DNA of 8,476 nt from Rhodospirillales bacterium. Lineage in GTDB: Bacteria; Pseudomonadota; Alphaproteobacteria; Rhodospirillales; Defluviicoccaceae. The stretch is from contig JAHCKI010000087.1 in assembly GCA_026125865.1 (NCBI GenBank), forward strand, positions 1 to 8,476, written 5' to 3'. The translations under genes were made by a program, and so were the position numbers. Positions 1 through 6,336 of the stretch are shown piece by piece; positions within the stretch are counted from its first letter, which is position 1, and each line of letters begins with the position of its first letter. Under the pieces are notes generated by a model. It saw nothing but the letters and a program-made list of their open reading frames with translations, searched no databases and was not told the DNA's origin.

Positions 1-989
1 GATTTTCCACCCGTCTGGGACGCGTGCTCCGCCAGGCGCAAGCCCTCCGGCCCATGCACCACCGAGGGGACCGGCGCGTAGGGGGCGAGCGCCGCCGACA
101 ACGCCACCGGACCGCTGCCGGGGCCGCCGCCGCCATGGGGTGTGGAGAAGGTCTTGTGCAGGTTGATGTGCATGCAATCGATGCCGAGATCGCCCGGCCG
201 CACCCGCCCGACGAAGGCGTTGAAGTTGGCCCCGTCACAGTAGAAGAACGCGCCGACGGAGCGCACCGCTTCGGCGATCTCGAGTACGTCATTCTCGAAC
301 ACGCCGCAGGTGTTGGGGATCGTCAACATGACGGCCGCGACGTCGGTGTCCAGCTTCCGCCGCAAAACCTCGAGATCGACCCGTCCTTCGGCGGTGGCGG
401 GGATCGCCTCGACCGAATAGCCGCAGGCATGGGCGCTGGCCGGATTGGTGCCGTGCGCCGACTCGGGCACCAGCACCCGCCGGCGCGCGTCGCCGCGATC
501 CTCGTGCGCCGCGCGAATGGTCATCAGGCCGGTCAGCTCGCCGTGGGCGCCCGCCGCCGGTGACATGGCCACGGCGGGCAGACCGGTCAGCATCTTCAAC
601 CATCGGGCGCACTCATCGATGATGGCAAGGGCGCCCTGCACGGTCTTTTCCGGTTGCAGCGGATGCAAGTCGCCAATTCCCGGCAACCGCGCCACCTTTT
701 CGTTGATGCGGGGATTGTGCTTCATGGTGCATGACCCCAGCGGATACATGCCGGCATCGATGCTGTAGTTCTTGCGGCTGAGGCGCAGGTAATGACGCAC
801 GACTTCGGGCTCGCTCAGGCCCGGCAGGCCGACGGGCGTTCGGCGACGGAGGCCGCCCAGGCGATCGTTGTCGATCGTCGCGTCCGCCAGGTCCACACCG
901 CACTTTTCCGGCGATCCCTGTTCGAAGATCAGCGGTTCTTCCATGTCCAGGCCGCGATGGCCGGTCGTGGTGCGAAAATCGTTCGTCAC
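1..989 (-). CDS. gcvPB: Glycine dehydrogenase (decarboxylating) subunit 2, P-protein beta half (partial, C-terminus off the left edge)
   Basis: This is the PLP-binding half of the split P-protein of the glycine cleavage system. It decarboxylates glycine and passes the aminomethyl group to the lipoyl arm of GcvH. 329 codons are visible; the family is about 480-520 aa, so roughly a third is missing. Seen motifs are EEPLIFE near residue 17, YPLGSCTMKHNPRINE at 82-97, PESAHGTNPASAHACGY at 175-191, CDGANFNAF at 251-259, and NLHKTFSTPHGGGGPGSG at 276-293. By family knowledge Lys279 in the last motif is the Schiff-base lysine. The GTG start at 989 overlaps the gcvPA stop (GTGA) and has GGGGGAGG seven bases upstream. 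An in-frame ATG at 944 (codon 16) is the alternative, but it would put the conserved EEPLIFE almost at the N-terminus with a poorer ribosome site. It is the last visible gene of the operon and is probably translationally coupled to gcvPA. Confidence 0.96.
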   Translation of the reverse strand, partial: MTNDFRTTTGHRGLDMEEPLIFEQGSPEKCGVDLADATIDNDRLGGLRRRTPVGLPGLSEPEVVRHYLRLSRKNYSIDAGMYPLGSCTMKHNPRINEKVARLPGIGDLHPLQPEKTVQGALAIIDECARWLKMLTGLPAVAMSPAAGAHGELTGLMTIRAAHEDRGDARRRVLVPESAHGTNPASAHACGYSVEAIPATAEGRVDLEVLRRKLDTDVAAVMLTIPNTCGVFENDVLEIAEAVRSVGAFFYCDGANFNAFVGRVRPGDLGIDCMHINLHKTFSTPHGGGGPGSGPVALSAALAPYAPVPSVVHGPEGLRLAEHASQTGGK

Positions 990-2335
990 GCCAGCGCCTC
1001 CCCCAATCCCTCGGCGAGGCGATCCATATCCTCGGCGGTGTTCAGTTCCGTCGCGGCGATGAGCAGCAACGGAGCCATGCCGGGATCGTCCGGATAGAAG
1101 CGCGACATGGGCACGCCGGCGAGGATGCCTCGATCGGCAAGCGCGTCCACTACCTCTTTTGCCGGCCGCGACAAGCTCACCGTCAACTCGTTGAAAAACG
1201 TGTCGGTAAGGACCTCCACACCCGGAACCGCAGCCAGTTGGTCGGCGAGCCGCACCGCGGCGGCGTGGTTGCCGGCAGCCAGCCGCGCCAGTCCCCGTTC
1301 GCCCAGCAGTGTCACATGGATGGAAAAGGCGAGGGCGCATAGACCGCTGTTGGTGCAGATGTTGCTCGTCGCTTTTTCGCGGCGGATGTGTTGCTCGCGA
1401 GTCGACAGGGTCAGAACGTAGCCGCGGCGGCCGTTGGCGTCGATGGTTTCGCCGACGATGCGTCCCGGCATTTGCCGCACGAAACGCTCCCGCGTCGCGA
1501 ACAGGCCGAGTGTCGGCCCTCCGAAACTGGCGGCGTTCCCCAGCGGTTGTCCTTCGCCGGCGACGATATCGGCGCCCATGTCCCCGGGGGGCGTCAGCAG
1601 GCCCAACGACACCGGTTCGGTGACGACGACGATCAGCAGCGCGCCGGCATCGTGGCAGGCGTCGGCAAGGGGCGACAGATCCCGCACGCGGCCAAAAACA
1701 TCCGGATTCTGCACAACGACGCACGCCGTGTCCTTATCAAGCAGGGCGGCCGGATCATCGGCATCCGTCCCGCTGGGGGCCATCATTTGGATGTCGAATC
1801 CCAGGTATCTCCCGCTTGTGGCCGTGACCTCGCGATAATGGGGGTGCAGTCCGCCCGATAGAACCATGCGCCGCCGCCGCGTCACGCGCGCGGCCATCAT
1901 GACGGCTTCGGCGGTCGCCGTCGCGCCGTCATACATGGAGGCGTTCGCCACCTCCATGCCGGTCAACAGCGCGACCTGGGTCTGAAACTCGAACAGATAT
2001 TGCAGCGTGCCCTGGGATATCTCGGGTTGATAGGGCGTGTAGGAGGTCAGGAACTCGCTTCGTTGAATGAGGTGGTCCACCGTCGCCGGGATATGATGCC
2101 GGTAACTTCCCGCGCCAAGAAAGGATGAAGCACAGCCCGGGCTGAGACTGCGGTTCGCGAAGTCGACGAACGCCGCCTCGACTGCCATTTCACTTCGCCC
2201 AAAGGGCAGATCCACCGGTTCTTTCAGGAGGACGGAGTCCGGAACGTCACGACACAGCGCATCGACGGACTCGACCCCGATGGCTGCAAGCATCGACCGT
2301 CGGTCGTCGCCGGTGAGCGGCAGGTAACGGCTCAT
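986..2335 (-). CDS. gcvPA: Glycine dehydrogenase (decarboxylating) subunit 1, P-protein alpha half
   Basis: This is the N-terminal half of the glycine decarboxylase P-protein, which pairs with GcvPB to form the active PLP enzyme in the cytoplasm. The 449 aa length matches split alpha subunits (about 445-450 aa). Visible conserved blocks are FLGAGSYRHHIPATVDHL at 72-89, TSYTPYQPEISQGTLQYLFE at 98-117 and NASMYDGATATAEA at 131-144. This half carries a PLP-transferase fold but lacks the catalytic lysine block, as expected for the alpha subunit. Its ATG overlaps the gcvH stop by four bases (ATGA) and its TGA overlaps the gcvPB GTG (GTGA), so the three reading frames look translationally coupled. 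There is no strong Shine-Dalgarno before its ATG, which also points to coupling. No truncation or frameshift is seen. Confidence 0.97.
   Translation of the reverse strand: MSRYLPLTGDDRRSMLAAIGVESVDALCRDVPDSVLLKEPVDLPFGRSEMAVEAAFVDFANRSLSPGCASSFLGAGSYRHHIPATVDHLIQRSEFLTSYTPYQPEISQGTLQYLFEFQTQVALLTGMEVANASMYDGATATAEAVMMAARVTRRRRMVLSGGLHPHYREVTATSGRYLGFDIQMMAPSGTDADDPAALLDKDTACVVVQNPDVFGRVRDLSPLADACHDAGALLIVVVTEPVSLGLLTPPGDMGADIVAGEGQPLGNAASFGGPTLGLFATRERFVRQMPGRIVGETIDANGRRGYVLTLSTREQHIRREKATSNICTNSGLCALAFSIHVTLLGERGLARLAAGNHAAAVRLADQLAAVPGVEVLTDTFFNELTVSLSRPAKEVVDALADRGILAGVPMSRFYPDDPGMAPLLLIAATELNTAEDMDRLAEGLGEALA
997..1004 (-). promoter_or_regulatory. Ribosome binding site of gcvPB
   Basis: GGGGGAGG on the minus strand lies inside the 3' end of gcvPA, seven bases before the GTG at 989. 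It supports the GTG start over the internal ATG at 944. Confidence 0.7.
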
Positions 2336-2709
2336 CCGAGGCTCTCGACGTACTCTTTGTAGGCGGCTTCATCCAAAAGGGCGGAGAGTTCGTTGGGGTC
2401 GGACAGGGAAATCTTGAAGAACCAGCCACGGTTCATGGCGTCTTCGTTGACCCTGGCGGGATCATCCACCAGCGCCTCGTTGACGGCGACGACCTCGCCA
2501 CTCGCCGGCGCGTACAGTTCGCTCGCCGCCTTCACCGATTCGACAACCGCGGCTTCCTCGCCTTGCTTGACCTGTTGGCCGACGGCGGGGAGATCGACGA
2601 ACACAATGTCGCCAAGCTGCTCCTGGGCATAGTTCGTGATGCCGATGACCCCTTCGCCGCCATCGACCTTGATCCATTCATGCTCGCGGGTGAAGCTTAC
2701 TTTCGCCAT
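2332..2709 (-). CDS. gcvH: Glycine cleavage system H protein (lipoyl carrier)
   Basis: This small lipoylated protein shuttles the aminomethyl group from the P-protein to the T-protein and is reoxidised by the L-protein. The 125 aa length is typical. The N-terminus reads MAKVSFTREHEWIKV, a standard GcvH opening, followed by GITNYAQEQLGDIVFVDLP at 23-41 and ESVKAASELYAPASGEVV at 57-74. Lys60 in ESVKA is the lipoylation site by family alignment. The ATG at 2709 is chosen because AGGGAGGGG lies seven bases upstream and the family starts here. An in-frame ATG at 2736 would add nine unrelated residues and overlap the end of gcvT. It sits 23 nt after gcvT and overlaps gcvPA by four bases. Confidence 0.97.
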   Translation of the reverse strand: MAKVSFTREHEWIKVDGGEGVIGITNYAQEQLGDIVFVDLPAVGQQVKQGEEAAVVESVKAASELYAPASGEVVAVNEALVDDPARVNEDAMNRGWFFKISLSDPNELSALLDEAAYKEYVESLG

Positions 2710-2716
2710 CGTCAAT

Positions 2717-2725
2717 CCCCTCCCT
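2717..2725 (-). promoter_or_regulatory. gcvH: Ribosome binding site of gcvH
   Basis: AGGGAGGGG in the 23-nt gap after gcvT, seven bases before the ATG at 2709. It decides this start against the in-frame ATG at 2736. Confidence 0.75.
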
Positions 2726-2732
2726 GAGATAC

Positions 2733-3842
2733 TCAAGACGCATATCGATGCGGAACAAACGGCAGCTTCACGACCTCCCCCGGTACCGGTTTGCCGCGGA
2801 GCGTTGCCCGTACAAGCGTGCCGGCGGAGGCGTGATCCGACGCCAGATAGGCCATGGCGATCGGACTGCCCACCGATGGGCCGTAACTGCCGCTGGTAAT
2901 GAGGCCGATCGGCGCGCCTTCCATGGTCTCGATCTCGGCGCCCGAGCGCGGAACGGCCTTGCCCTCGAAACGAATGCCGACCCGTTTTCTCCCGGGACCT
3001 TCGAGAAGCTGCCTCAGAATGATTTCGTCCCCCGGAAACCCGCCTTGTTCTTTTCGGCTTGGGCTGATGGTCCAGCTCAGTCCGGCTTCCACCGGCGTGG
3101 TTTCTTCATCGATGTCATTGCCATAGAGGCAAAGCCCGGCCTCCAACCGGAGAGTGTCGCGAGCGCCGAGGCCCGCGGGTTTCACCTCATCCTCGGCAAG
3201 CAGCAGCTCGGCTAGCCGAGTAGCGTCTTCATGGGGAACCGTGATTTCAAAACCGTCCTCGCCGGTATAACCGGAGCGTGTCACACCGCACTTGATGTCG
3301 CCCAGCTTGAGGTTCTCCATGGACATGAACATCATGTGCTTGCTGGGCGGCGCCAACCGGGACAACACTTTCGCGGCGGCCGGCCCCTGCAACGCGAGAA
3401 GGGCGCGGTCCTCCCAAATCTCCAACTGGCAGCGATCGCGAATCCGGGCGTAGATGTGCGCGAAGTCCATTTCCTTGCGGGCCGCATTGACGACGATCAC
3501 CAGATAGTAGCCGCCGTTGACCACCATGAGATCATCGATGATGCCGCCGCGATCATTGGTCAGCAGGGTATAGCGAACCTTCCCGACCGGCAATTTGACG
3601 AGGTCGCCGACGACAAGCTCGTTCAGCGCCGCCGCCGCATCGGGGCCGCGCAGGATGGCTTGGCCCATATGTGATACGTCGAACAACACGGCGCCGCTGC
3701 GCGCATGCAGATGCTCGGCGATGATACCGCTGTATTGCAAGGGCATTTCATACCCGGCGAACGGCACCATTTTCGCCCCCAGCTTCTTGTGAAGCGCGGT
3801 CAGGGGTGTTTCCTTAAGCGCGGCGTGCGGAGGCTGATTCAC
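2733..3842 (-). CDS. gcvT: Aminomethyltransferase, glycine cleavage T protein
   Basis: GcvT transfers the methylene carbon from aminomethyl-GcvH to tetrahydrofolate, releasing ammonia and giving 5,10-methylene-THF. With the GTG start at 3842 it has 369 aa, the normal family length. Visible motifs are PFAGYEMPLQYSGI at 27-40, LFDVSHMGQ at 53-61, LLTNDRGGIIDDLMV at 93-107 (Asp97 aligns with the catalytic Asp101 of the E. coli enzyme), TRSGYTGEDGFEI at 188-200 and GARDTLRLEAGLCLYGNDID at 226-245. The GTG is preferred because GGGAGGG lies four bases upstream and the protein then begins just ahead of the family's usual ETPL motif. An in-frame ATG at 3923 would add 27 residues encoded by the leader hairpin region, which look non-family. 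It is the first gene of the operon, with a likely promoter at 3954-3981. Confidence 0.96.
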   Translation of the reverse strand: MNQPPHAALKETPLTALHKKLGAKMVPFAGYEMPLQYSGIIAEHLHARSGAVLFDVSHMGQAILRGPDAAAALNELVVGDLVKLPVGKVRYTLLTNDRGGIIDDLMVVNGGYYLVIVVNAARKEMDFAHIYARIRDRCQLEIWEDRALLALQGPAAAKVLSRLAPPSKHMMFMSMENLKLGDIKCGVTRSGYTGEDGFEITVPHEDATRLAELLLAEDEVKPAGLGARDTLRLEAGLCLYGNDIDEETTPVEAGLSWTISPSRKEQGGFPGDEIILRQLLEGPGRKRVGIRFEGKAVPRSGAEIETMEGAPIGLITSGSYGPSVGSPIAMAYLASDHASAGTLVRATLRGKPVPGEVVKLPFVPHRYAS

Positions 3843-3846
3843 CGGA

Positions 3847-3853
3847 CCCTCCC
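3847..3853 (-). promoter_or_regulatory. gcvT: Ribosome binding site of gcvT
   Basis: GGGAGGG lies four bases before the GTG at 3842. It decides the GTG start; the only longer in-frame ATG (3923) sits in the loop of a leader hairpin and has no comparable purine tract. Confidence 0.7.
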
Positions 3854-3898
3854 ATGGCGATGGCGATATCCTTTTCGCAAGTCCAAAGCCTGTTCGAT

Positions 3899-3941
3899 CA
3901 CGCCCCCGCAGAACCAAGCTCATTCAACACACGGGGGCGTG
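3899..3941 (-). repeat. Perfect 10-bp inverted repeat in the gcvT leader (hairpin or operator)
   Basis: CACGCCCCCG (3941-3932) and CGGGGGCGTG (3908-3899) are perfect complements around a 22-24-nt loop. The stem would begin about six bases after the predicted transcription start. There is no T-run after it, so it is not a simple terminator. It may be a 5' stabilising stem, part of a structured regulatory leader, or a protein-binding palindrome. The conserved core of the glycine riboswitch was looked for in this leader and not seen. Confidence 0.6.
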
Positions 3942-3953
3942 TTTGTCGAGACA

Positions 3954-3981
3954 AGTGTATCTGATGTCCAGAGGACGTCAA
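3954..3981 (-). promoter_or_regulatory. Predicted sigma70-type promoter of the gcv operon
   Basis: On the minus strand TTGACG (3981-3976) is followed after 16 bases by TACACT (3959-3954). This gives a 5/6 match to the -35 and 4/6 to the -10 consensus. Transcription would start near 3947, about 105 bases before the gcvT GTG. A run of seven T (3996-3990) and an AT-rich stretch lie just upstream and could help polymerase binding. Prediction from sequence only. Confidence 0.5.
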
Positions 3982-4001
3982 TATTGCCCAAAAAAAGGTG
4001 T

Positions 4002-4553
4002 TTACCGGAGACCGGCGGTTCGACGGCGGTTGTAATCCAGTTCGTTTTCGGAAAGCTGAAAGCCCAGGTAAATCTGGTAGGCGCTGCCGTGGCGGTTGTT
4101 CGGCAATGGCAGGTTCACGCTGATCGGGGGGGTGTCGTCCTGGAGTACGACCTGCGAGCGGTTGCCCGTAAACGGCACATCGACCGAGAAGTGTTGCTTG
4201 CGGAGAATGTTCTTACCTTGGTCGACGACGCTGACGAAATAATCGAGTAGGGCATTCTGGCTCTTGTTCGCCGGGCCACGGGAGGCCGCAATGACCGGAG
4301 CGAGCGCGACGACAACCGCAAGGTCGCCATCCTCACGATCGCCCACGTATTCGCAGCGCATGAGCACATCGGCGAACTGAGCCTCGAAATCCACATCCGT
4401 CAGATCCCGGCCAAGCCCCGGCGCGAACCGAGTGATCCTCGACGCATCACCGAGGACGGTAATCTTGGGACAGGTTCGACGGACGTCGTCTTTCGAGGAC
4501 GCACATCCCGCGAGGACCGCCAACAGGACTAAGACAACGGCAGCCTTGGTCAA
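4002..4553 (-). CDS. Putative lipoprotein of unknown function
   Basis: A 183-aa protein with a clear lipoprotein signal: a short basic N-terminus (TK), a hydrophobic stretch at residues 4-15, and the lipobox LAGC with Cys17 as the predicted lipidated residue. I do not recognise the mature domain. It contains two further Cys (in RRTCPK and LMRCEY), a predicted hydrophobic strand DLAVVVALAPVI around 75-90, and a C-terminal part that reads as beta-rich. The TTG start at 4553 is chosen because AGGAGGT lies four bases upstream; an in-frame ATG at 4595 has no Shine-Dalgarno and would put 14 residues ahead of the signal sequence. It is expected to be anchored in the inner or outer membrane facing the periplasm. 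Weak promoter-like elements TTGTAC-N17-TACAGT lie at 4662-4634. It ends about 20 bases upstream of the gcv promoter, so some read-through into gcv is possible. The function cannot be inferred from its neighbours. Confidence 0.82.
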   Translation of the reverse strand: MTKAAVVLVLLAVLAGCASSKDDVRRTCPKITVLGDASRITRFAPGLGRDLTDVDFEAQFADVLMRCEYVGDREDGDLAVVVALAPVIAASRGPANKSQNALLDYFVSVVDQGKNILRKQHFSVDVPFTGNRSQVVLQDDTPPISVNLPLPNNRHGSAYQIYLGFQLSENELDYNRRRTAGLR

Positions 4554-4557
4554 GGTT

Positions 4558-4564
4558 ACCTCCT
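4558..4564 (-). promoter_or_regulatory. Strong ribosome binding site selecting a TTG start
   Basis: AGGAGGT lies four bases before TTG at 4553, the best Shine-Dalgarno in the window. It argues for TTG as the initiator of the lipoprotein gene. Confidence 0.75.
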
Positions 4565-4670
4565 GCTCAGAGAGTGCCGCGTTGTGAATAGACATCGTGT
4601 GAGCGACGCCGTTAAGAACGACTTGCAGGCCGCACTGTAGAGGACGACTCCGATGCGTACAAGTTTCTGG

Positions 4671-4702
4671 GAACCATATGCGTTAAGCTATGGTTCTGAA
4701 CC
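4671..4702. repeat. GAACC inverted-repeat cluster upstream of thrB
   Basis: GAACCATA (4671-4678) and TATGGTTC (4689-4696) form a perfect 8-bp inverted repeat with a 10-base spacer. The second arm also makes a compact palindrome GGTTC-T-GAACC (4692-4702). Three GAACC half-sites in alternating orientation therefore lie 27-58 bases before the thrB ATG. It could be an operator or an RNA hairpin in the thrB leader; no T-run follows it. It sits in the divergent region between the lipoprotein gene and thrB, so it could act on either. Confidence 0.55.
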
Positions 4703-4728
4703 TGCTTGAAACCATCTCAGTATGACTC

Positions 4729-5691
4729 ATGGCCGTTTACACGGAAGTCACCGACGAAGAAATCGCCGCCTTCGCCGCGGCGTATCCCATCGGATCCATT
4801 CTCGCCAGCAAGGGTATCGCCGAGGGCGTGGAGAACAGCAACTATCTGGTGCTGGCGGACCAGGGAACCTTCATCCTGACCCTCTATGAAAAACGGGTCA
4901 AAGAAGCGGAGCTGCCGTTTTTTCTGTCGTTGATGGAGCACGTGGCGGCAAGGGGAGTCCCGTCGCCTCTTCCCGTTCGCGGGAATGATGGCCAAGTGGC
5001 CAGGCAATTGGCCGGCCGACCCGCTGCATTTTTTACATTTCTTCGAGGATTGTGGCCGCGCCGCCCGACACCGTCCCATTGCGCCGCGGTGGGCGAGGCC
5101 GTGGCGGACTTCCACATCGCCGCATCGGATTTTTCGTTACGACGCCGTAACGACCTTTCCATCGATGGCTGGAGGCACCTGCTCGAAGCCAGCCTCAAGT
5201 CCAAGGGTGCGGTTTCCCCGGACCTCGCGGCCGAGCTGACCACCGAGCTGAATACACTTGAAAACGCCTGGCCCGTCGGGTTGCCGACCGGGATCATTCA
5301 CGCCGACCTGTTCCCCGACAATGTGTTTTTCGAGCGTGATCGACTGACCGGGATGATCGATTTCTATTTCGCGTGCGCCGACTACTTCGCCTACGAATTG
5401 GCCATATGCCTGAACGCTTGGTGTTTCGAGGAAGATGGCGGTTTCAACATCAGCAAGGCGCGATCCCTGCTACGGGGATATCAGCGTCGACGCCCGCTAT
5501 CCGATGATGAGTTGTCCGCCTTGCCGATTTTGACTCGCGGGGCGGCGTTTCGTTTTCTGATGACGCGTTTGCACGATTGGCTCAATACGCCCCCGAACGC
5601 CCTGGTATCCCCGAAGAACCCGATGGAATATCTCGGTAAACTGCGATTCCATCGGCGCGTTCGTGGACCCGAAGGATATGGATTGATTTGA
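4729..5691 (+). CDS. thrB: Homoserine kinase (APH-fold, ThrB type II)
   Basis: This cytoplasmic enzyme phosphorylates L-homoserine with ATP, the step before threonine synthase. At 320 aa it matches the aminoglycoside-phosphotransferase-fold homoserine kinases of alphaproteobacteria rather than the GHMP-type ThrB of E. coli. Visible features are the family N-terminus MAVYTEVTDEEIAAF, the nucleotide-site region KGIAEGVENSNYLVL at 28-42, the catalytic loop HADLFPDNVFF at 191-201 (Asp193 the likely base, Asn198 metal-binding) and the DFG-like GMIDFYFACADYFAYEL at 208-224 (Asp211 metal-binding). The ATG at 4729 is chosen from the family N-terminus; no good Shine-Dalgarno precedes it. The stop is followed after one base by the rnhA ATG, indicating an operon. 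In many alphaproteobacteria ispH lies just upstream; here the upstream neighbour is the divergent lipoprotein gene instead. Confidence 0.95.
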   Translation: MAVYTEVTDEEIAAFAAAYPIGSILASKGIAEGVENSNYLVLADQGTFILTLYEKRVKEAELPFFLSLMEHVAARGVPSPLPVRGNDGQVARQLAGRPAAFFTFLRGLWPRRPTPSHCAAVGEAVADFHIAASDFSLRRRNDLSIDGWRHLLEASLKSKGAVSPDLAAELTTELNTLENAWPVGLPTGIIHADLFPDNVFFERDRLTGMIDFYFACADYFAYELAICLNAWCFEEDGGFNISKARSLLRGYQRRRPLSDDELSALPILTRGAAFRFLMTRLHDWLNTPPNALVSPKNPMEYLGKLRFHRRVRGPEGYGLI

Positions 5692-5692
5692 T

Positions 5693-6169
5693 ATGTCTCG
5701 CAAAGGTGACGCCGCCAAAAAAAAGCGCGACGATGACGTGGTTGAAATGTTCACCGATGGCGCATGTCTCGGCAATCCCGGACCGGGAGGATGGGGCGTC
5801 GTTCTCAGGTGGCGAGGACAGGAACGCGAACTGTCGGGCGGCGAACCCGATACGACAAACAACCGGATGGAGCTGATGGCGGCCATACGCGGCCTCGAGG
5901 CCCTGAAGCGCTCCACCAAAATCCACATCTTCACCGACAGCAAATACGTTCGCGACGGTATCACCGGCTGGATACACAACTGGAAGCGGAATGGATGGAC
6001 GACGGCCGCACGCACGCCCGTTCGCAATGCCGATCTCTGGCAATTGTTGGATGAGAGAGTTCAGGACCACAGCGTCGAATGGTTCTGGCTGCGCGGCCAC
6101 GCGGGGCATCCCGAAAACGAACGCGCCGACGGCTTGGCGCGCTCGGCCGCAAAGGCGGCTGCGACCTGA
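5693..6169 (+). CDS. rnhA: Ribonuclease HI
   Basis: This enzyme cuts the RNA strand of RNA-DNA hybrids, removing R-loops and residual primers. It is 158 aa, typical of bacterial RNase HI. All four catalytic carboxylates are visible: Asp22 in MFTDGACLGNPGPGGWG, Glu60 in TNNRMELMAAI, Asp82 in IFTDSKYVRDGI and Asp146 in NERADGLAR. The flexible-loop histidine is in RGHAGHPENE (His136). The basic substrate-binding segment WIHNWKRNGW lies at 93-102. About 12 charged residues (MSRKGDAAKKKRDDD) precede the usual start; this tail is longer than in E. coli. The ATG is one base after the thrB stop and has only a distant GAAGGA (about 20 bases upstream), so translation is probably coupled to thrB. No convincing terminator follows. 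Confidence 0.97.
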   Translation: MSRKGDAAKKKRDDDVVEMFTDGACLGNPGPGGWGVVLRWRGQERELSGGEPDTTNNRMELMAAIRGLEALKRSTKIHIFTDSKYVRDGITGWIHNWKRNGWTTAARTPVRNADLWQLLDERVQDHSVEWFWLRGHAGHPENERADGLARSAAKAAAT

Positions 6170-6269
6170 CGTGCTTTTCCCGCGTCCGCCAACTTGCAAC
6201 CGATCTTAAGCGCGAAACGATCTAACTCTTCTCAAGGTGGAAGTTTTTTCTGGTCGTTTGCAATCGTTC

Positions 6270-6278
6270 TGATATACA
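6270..6278 (+). promoter_or_regulatory. Predicted extended -10 promoter of the hemerythrin-like gene
   Basis: TG-A-TATACA at 6270-6278 is an extended -10 element. No matching -35 is seen at the usual distance. Transcription would start near 6285, leaving a leader of about 50 bases that contains the TACCCC/GGGGTA palindrome. Prediction from sequence only. Confidence 0.4.
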
Positions 6279-6291
6279 CTGCCGCAAAACA

Positions 6292-6307
6292 TACCCCATA
6301 CGGGGTA
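6292..6307. promoter_or_regulatory. TACCCC-ATAC-GGGGTA palindrome, candidate metalloregulator operator
   Basis: A perfect 6-bp inverted repeat with a 4-base spacer lies just downstream of the predicted transcription start and 30 bases before the start codon. The C4/G4 tracts flanked by TA resemble operators of the CsoR/FrmR/RcnR repressor family (established pattern for that family). No such regulator gene is in the window, so the assignment is an inference from sequence shape alone. Its position suits repression of the hemerythrin-like gene. Confidence 0.45.
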
Positions 6308-6336
6308 CACAAATATCAAACGTGCAACGGTCGCCT

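Noticed and set aside
24..563. Long plus-strand open frame of about 179 codons
   Set aside because: It is antisense to gcvPB, which has all family motifs. The Arg/Gly/Ala-rich translation is typical of a G+C-rich shadow frame.
3231..3674. Plus-strand open frame antisense to gcvT
   Set aside because: It lies entirely within the conserved gcvT coding region, shows no recognisable motifs and has no ribosome site.
3843..3923. A 27-residue N-terminal extension of GcvT from ATG 3923
   Set aside because: The residues are unlike the family, the ATG sits in a hairpin loop without a ribosome site, and GTG 3842 has GGGAGGG at good spacing.
3990..4015. CCGG-AGA-CCGG stem plus a run of seven T (minus strand) after the lipoprotein stop, as a terminator
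   Set aside because: The stem is only 4 bp and the T-run begins eight bases after it, so a rho-independent terminator is not supported. The T-run may belong to the gcv promoter region instead.
5497..6199. Minus-strand open frames of 176 and 205 codons opposite thrB and rnhA
   Set aside because: They are antisense to two genes with intact catalytic motifs and have no features of their own.
6224..6249. Imperfect AACT...AGTT stem followed by six T after rnhA, as a terminator
   Set aside because: The stem needs a bulge and has mostly A-T pairs; it is too weak to call.
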